DNA from: an uncultured Bacteroides sp.
GTDB lineage: Bacteria; Bacteroidota; Bacteroidia; Bacteroidales; Bacteroidaceae
NCBI GenBank assembly: GCA_947038155.1
Contig: CAMQVH010000014.1
Span: 1-64,000 of the forward strand
Length of the DNA stretch: 64,000 bases
Direction of reading: 5' to 3'
Both the position numbers and the translations under genes were made by a program. The notes under the pieces were generated by a model. It did no database searches. It saw only the letters and a program-made list of their open reading frames with translations, and was not told the DNA's origin. Within the stretch, counting starts at the first letter, position 1, and the number at the start of each line of letters is the position of its first letter. Of this stretch, positions 63,926 through 64,000 are shown one piece after another.

Positions 63926-63948
63926 TCCTCCACAAAAAATGCAGAGGA
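63926..63948 (-). terminator. terminator of tRNA-Arg
   Basis: On the minus strand TCCTC (63948-63944) pairs with GAGGA (63930-63926), followed by a T-rich tract, directly downstream of the tRNA 3' end. Confidence 0.65.
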
Positions 63949-63951
63949 CTT

Positions 63952-64000
63952 TGGTGATCGCGACAGGATTCAAACCTGTAACCGGCTGATCCGTAGTCAG
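63952..64000 (-). tRNA. tRNA-Arg(ACG), 5' part cut off by window edge
   Basis: On the minus strand the sequence reads from the anticodon arm (CTGA-CTACGGA-TCAG, anticodon ACG) through the variable loop, the T-arm ACAGG-TTTGAAT-CCTGT, the acceptor strand CGCGATC, discriminator A and an encoded CCA. The 5' acceptor strand and D-arm lie outside the window. Confidence 0.9.

Overview
The window looks like chromosomal DNA of a gut Bacteroides close to the B. thetaiotaomicron group. The evidence is the SusC/SusD pair, the many -7 promoter boxes of the form TAnnTTTG (the Bacteroidetes sigma-ABfr type), the weak A-rich ribosome binding sites, and housekeeping proteins (serine palmitoyltransferase, AspS, AguA/AguB, LigA, DapA, TrmD) that I recognise as Bacteroides-like. 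Both ends fall inside tRNA genes (tRNA-Pro at the left, tRNA-Arg at the right).

Layout. 1-1.7 kb: partial tRNA-Pro, a methyltransferase, a tiny charged protein, and intergenic DNA with two strong dyads. 1.7-20 kb: a sigma-54 export module. A histidine kinase and NtrC-type activator face a long operon (TolC-like outer membrane protein, HlyD-like adaptor, one ABC ATPase, five MacB/FtsX-type permeases). The intergenic region holds a near-consensus -24/-12 promoter and two GTGCG dyads 21 bp apart, which should be the activator sites. The second permease is broken by an in-frame TAG. 20-27.4 kb: a SusC/SusD/surface-lipoprotein nutrient uptake operon without any enzyme gene. Upstream of it lies a 22-bp perfect inverted repeat enclosing 237 bp, a candidate invertible (phase-variable) promoter segment. 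27.4-37.7 kb: two small lipoproteins, serine palmitoyltransferase diverging from a lipid kinase, aspS, an LtaS-like phosphotransferase with GtrA, the agmatine-to-putrescine pair aguA/aguB, and a ferredoxin-like protein.

37.7-43.4 kb is an AT-rich accessory block. It contains an HU-like protein, a candidate structured non-coding RNA with its own promoter and terminator, gene remnants, and a four-gene cassette that ends in an exonuclease VII large-subunit-like protein with 32-residue coiled-coil repeats and a C-terminal membrane anchor. The first three cassette proteins match nothing I recognise. This is the best candidate for an undescribed system. 43.4-56 kb returns to core genes: FetA/FetB-like transporter, Nif3-like protein, zinc-ribbon protein, an RND efflux operon, an HSDR_N-domain protein, AMP nucleosidase and holA. 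56-57.3 kb is AT-rich with a decayed gene and TACAAwTGTA operator-like sites in front of an XRE regulator. 57.8-63.4 kb holds pyrK-pyrD, trmD, ligA and dapA.

A recurring feature is a set of intergenic elements near gene 3' ends (about 38.6, 53.6 and 63.5-63.9 kb, perhaps 1.5 kb). They are built from 10-bp cores that repeat every 21-22 bp and flip orientation. The core sequence differs at each site but the architecture is shared, and I know of no name for it.
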